From contig NZ_QNRE01000010.1 of assembly GCF_003315035.1 (NCBI RefSeq), positions 1 through 64,000 of the forward strand: DNA of 64,000 bases, read 5' to 3'. The notes below the pieces were generated by a model that did not search any database, was not told the DNA's origin, and saw only the letters and a list, made by a program, of their open reading frames with translations. Positions within the stretch are counted from its first letter, which is position 1, and every line of letters begins with the position of its first letter. Source of the stretch: Nocardia puris (GTDB lineage Bacteria; Actinomycetota; Actinomycetes; Mycobacteriales; Mycobacteriaceae). Shown in pieces: positions 63,033 through 64,000 of the stretch. The translations under genes were made by a program, and so were the position numbers.

Positions 63033-63059
63033 CGGGGTGATTCACGGTGAATCACCCCG
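63033..63059 (+). terminator. terminator of the secretory lipase gene
   Basis: Near-perfect hairpin CGGGGTGATTCAC at 63033-63045 with its complement at 63047-63059, 14 bp after the lipase stop and ahead of the thiC leader. It separates the lipase from the riboswitch unit. Confidence 0.7.
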
Positions 63060-63133
63060 GCCTGTGAGCCCCGGACGTGCGCGGATCGGGGGTTGCGGGG
63101 CGCGGTATGGTCGGTCGGGACAATTTCATCGCC

Positions 63134-63233
63134 AACGGGGGCTCGCACCAGCGGGCTGAGAGGACGGCTAGCCCGCGAGGGCGGTCAGGGCCGTCGACCG
63201 TATGAACCTGACCGGGTAATGCCGGCGTAGGGA
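63134..63233 (+). ncRNA. TPP (THI-box) riboswitch upstream of thiC
   Basis: The conserved thiamine-pyrophosphate aptamer is plain. GGGGGCTCGCACCAGCGGGCTGAGA (P2/J2-3, of which GCGGGCTGAGAG is diagnostic) is followed by a variable arm and then ACCGTATGAACCTGACCGGGTAATGCCGGCGTAGGGA (diagnostic core GAACCTGACCGGGTAATGCC). It ends 7 bases before the thiC ATG, with the GGAGG ribosome-binding site inside or right next to its last helix. So TPP binding would most likely block translation. Confidence 0.96.
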
Positions 63234-63240
63234 GGAAAGT

Positions 63241-64000
63241 ATGGCTGACATCCGCGCGTCCGTGGACACCGTCACCACCGGCCCCATCGAGGGCAGCGTG
63301 AAGCACTACCGCGAGGTCGACGACCTGCGGATTCCAGTGCGCCGCATCAATCTCACCAACGGCGACACCTTCGACGTGTACGACACCTCCGGGCCGTACA
63401 CCGACGACAACGCGACCATCGACCTGGAAGCCGGGCTGCCGAAGCTGCGCGCGAGCTGGGTGACGCCCGACGTGCCCGGCCCCCGCACCCAGCTCAACTG
63501 GGCCCGCCAGGGCGTCATCACCCCGGAGATGCGGTTCATCGCCGCCCGCGAGGAGGTCGCCCCCGAACTGGTGCGCGAGGAGGTCGCCGCCGGCCGGGCG
63601 GTGATCCCCGCCAACCACCGGCATCCGGAGCTGGAGCCGACCATCATCGGCAAGAAGTTCCTGGTCAAGATCAACGCCAATATCGGCAACTCGGCGGTGT
63701 CGTCGTCCATCGCCGAGGAGGTGGAGAAGATGGTGTGGGCCACCCGGTGGGGCGCCGACACCATCATGGATCTGTCCACCGGCAAGAACATTCACGAGAC
63801 GCGCGAGTGGATCCTGCGCAACTCCCCGGTACCGGTCGGCACCGTGCCGATCTACCAGGCGCTGGAGAAGGTGAACGGCGACCCGGTGAAGCTCACCTGG
63901 GAGATCTACCGCGACACCGTGATCGAGCAGTGCGAGCAGGGCGTGGACTACATGACCGTGCACGCTGGCGTGCTGCTGCGCTACATCCCGCTCACCGCCA
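63241..64000 (+). CDS. thiC: phosphomethylpyrimidine synthase ThiC (5' part, runs off the window)
   Basis: First 253 codons of ThiC, the radical-SAM enzyme that turns aminoimidazole ribotide into hydroxymethylpyrimidine phosphate for thiamine. From ATG 63241 behind GGAGGAAAGT the frame stays open to the window end and is cut only by it. Conserved stretches include VRRINLTNGDTFDVYDTSGPY (in part), NWARQGVITPEMRFIA, IGKKFLVKINANIGNSAV and ATRWGADTIMDLSTGKNIHETREWILRNSPVPVGTVPIYQAL (by key blocks). The C-terminal CxxCxxxxC cluster motif lies beyond the window. Expression is controlled by the TPP riboswitch just upstream. Confidence 0.96.
   Translation, partial: MADIRASVDTVTTGPIEGSVKHYREVDDLRIPVRRINLTNGDTFDVYDTSGPYTDDNATIDLEAGLPKLRASWVTPDVPGPRTQLNWARQGVITPEMRFIAAREEVAPELVREEVAAGRAVIPANHRHPELEPTIIGKKFLVKINANIGNSAVSSSIAEEVEKMVWATRWGADTIMDLSTGKNIHETREWILRNSPVPVGTVPIYQALEKVNGDPVKLTWEIYRDTVIEQCEQGVDYMTVHAGVLLRYIPLTA

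Noticed and set aside
63241..64000. Truncated thiC as a pseudogene
   Set aside because: The frame is intact to the last base and is cut only by the window end.

Overview
The window is high-GC actinobacterial DNA, most likely from Nocardia or a close mycolate-forming relative. The evidence is the dense GC-rich coding with many GTG/TTG and apparently leaderless starts, GroEL2 behind two CIRCE elements, a SigJ-like ECF41 sigma factor, and a gene set that matches from memory the Mycobacterium tuberculosis Rv0423c-Rv0440 neighbourhood (thiC, xthA, GNAT, def, DUF3263, LytR_C, sodC, carboxylate-amine ligase, Cdc48-like AAA ATPase, pssA, psd, groEL2), here rearranged and with insertions.

Layout. (1) 1-5.6 kb is an accessory block whose composition looks different and visibly less GC-rich. 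It holds a tight three-gene operon of a HerA-type DNA translocase ATPase, a NurA-like nuclease-fold protein with a zinc ribbon, and a Dam/D12-type adenine-N6 methyltransferase. A gene-poor 0.7 kb follows, with a possible degraded tRNA 3' end that could be an integration scar. This cassette is the best candidate for an undescribed genome-defence system. (2) 5.6-19.8 kb: lpd, two paralogous saccharopine-dehydrogenase-like genes with a divergent TetR and a large palindromic operator, a prolyl oligopeptidase, an AMIN-like secreted protein, an M19 dipeptidase, a secretory lipase behind a KstR-type box, an alpha/beta hydrolase, TetR and MarR regulators, a SMP-30-like lipoprotein and a membrane protein. 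(3) 19.9-32.5 kb: groEL2 with CIRCE sites, a SUFU-domain protein, nadE, a Clp_N/HTH protein with a nested palindrome at its start, an NDH-2-like flavoprotein beside its ECF41 sigma factor, pssA-psd, GlsB, fabH, a SIMPL lipoprotein and an SRPBCC protein. (4) 32.6-37.5 kb: a signalling cluster made of a response regulator fused to degenerate glutaredoxin- and thioredoxin-reductase-like domains, a cyclic-nucleotide-binding-domain histidine kinase, and a UBP-type zinc finger flanked by two copies of a 167-bp hairpin repeat, then a lipoprotein. (5) 37.5-47.2 kb: a Cdc48-like AAA ATPase, a polytopic membrane protein and the complete Mrp Na+/H+ antiporter operon. (6) 47.4-54.3 kb: PAP2 protein, YbdK-like ligase, sodC, LytR_C protein, DUF3263 protein, def, GNAT and xthA. 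(7) 54.4-64 kb: MpaB-like oxygenase, acyl-CoA dehydrogenase, TetR, homogentisate dioxygenase-fumarylacetoacetase (tyrosine/phenylalanine catabolism), TetR, a second secretory lipase, and a TPP riboswitch controlling thiC, which runs off the window end.

How the genes work together. The clearest functional units are the HerA-NurA-methylase cassette, the two-step phospholipid pathway PssA-Psd, the Mrp complex, HmgA-FahA, the kinase/regulator/zinc-finger cluster, and several divergent regulator-target pairs with visible palindromic operators. All functional calls are by family recognition from the sequence; no database search was run.
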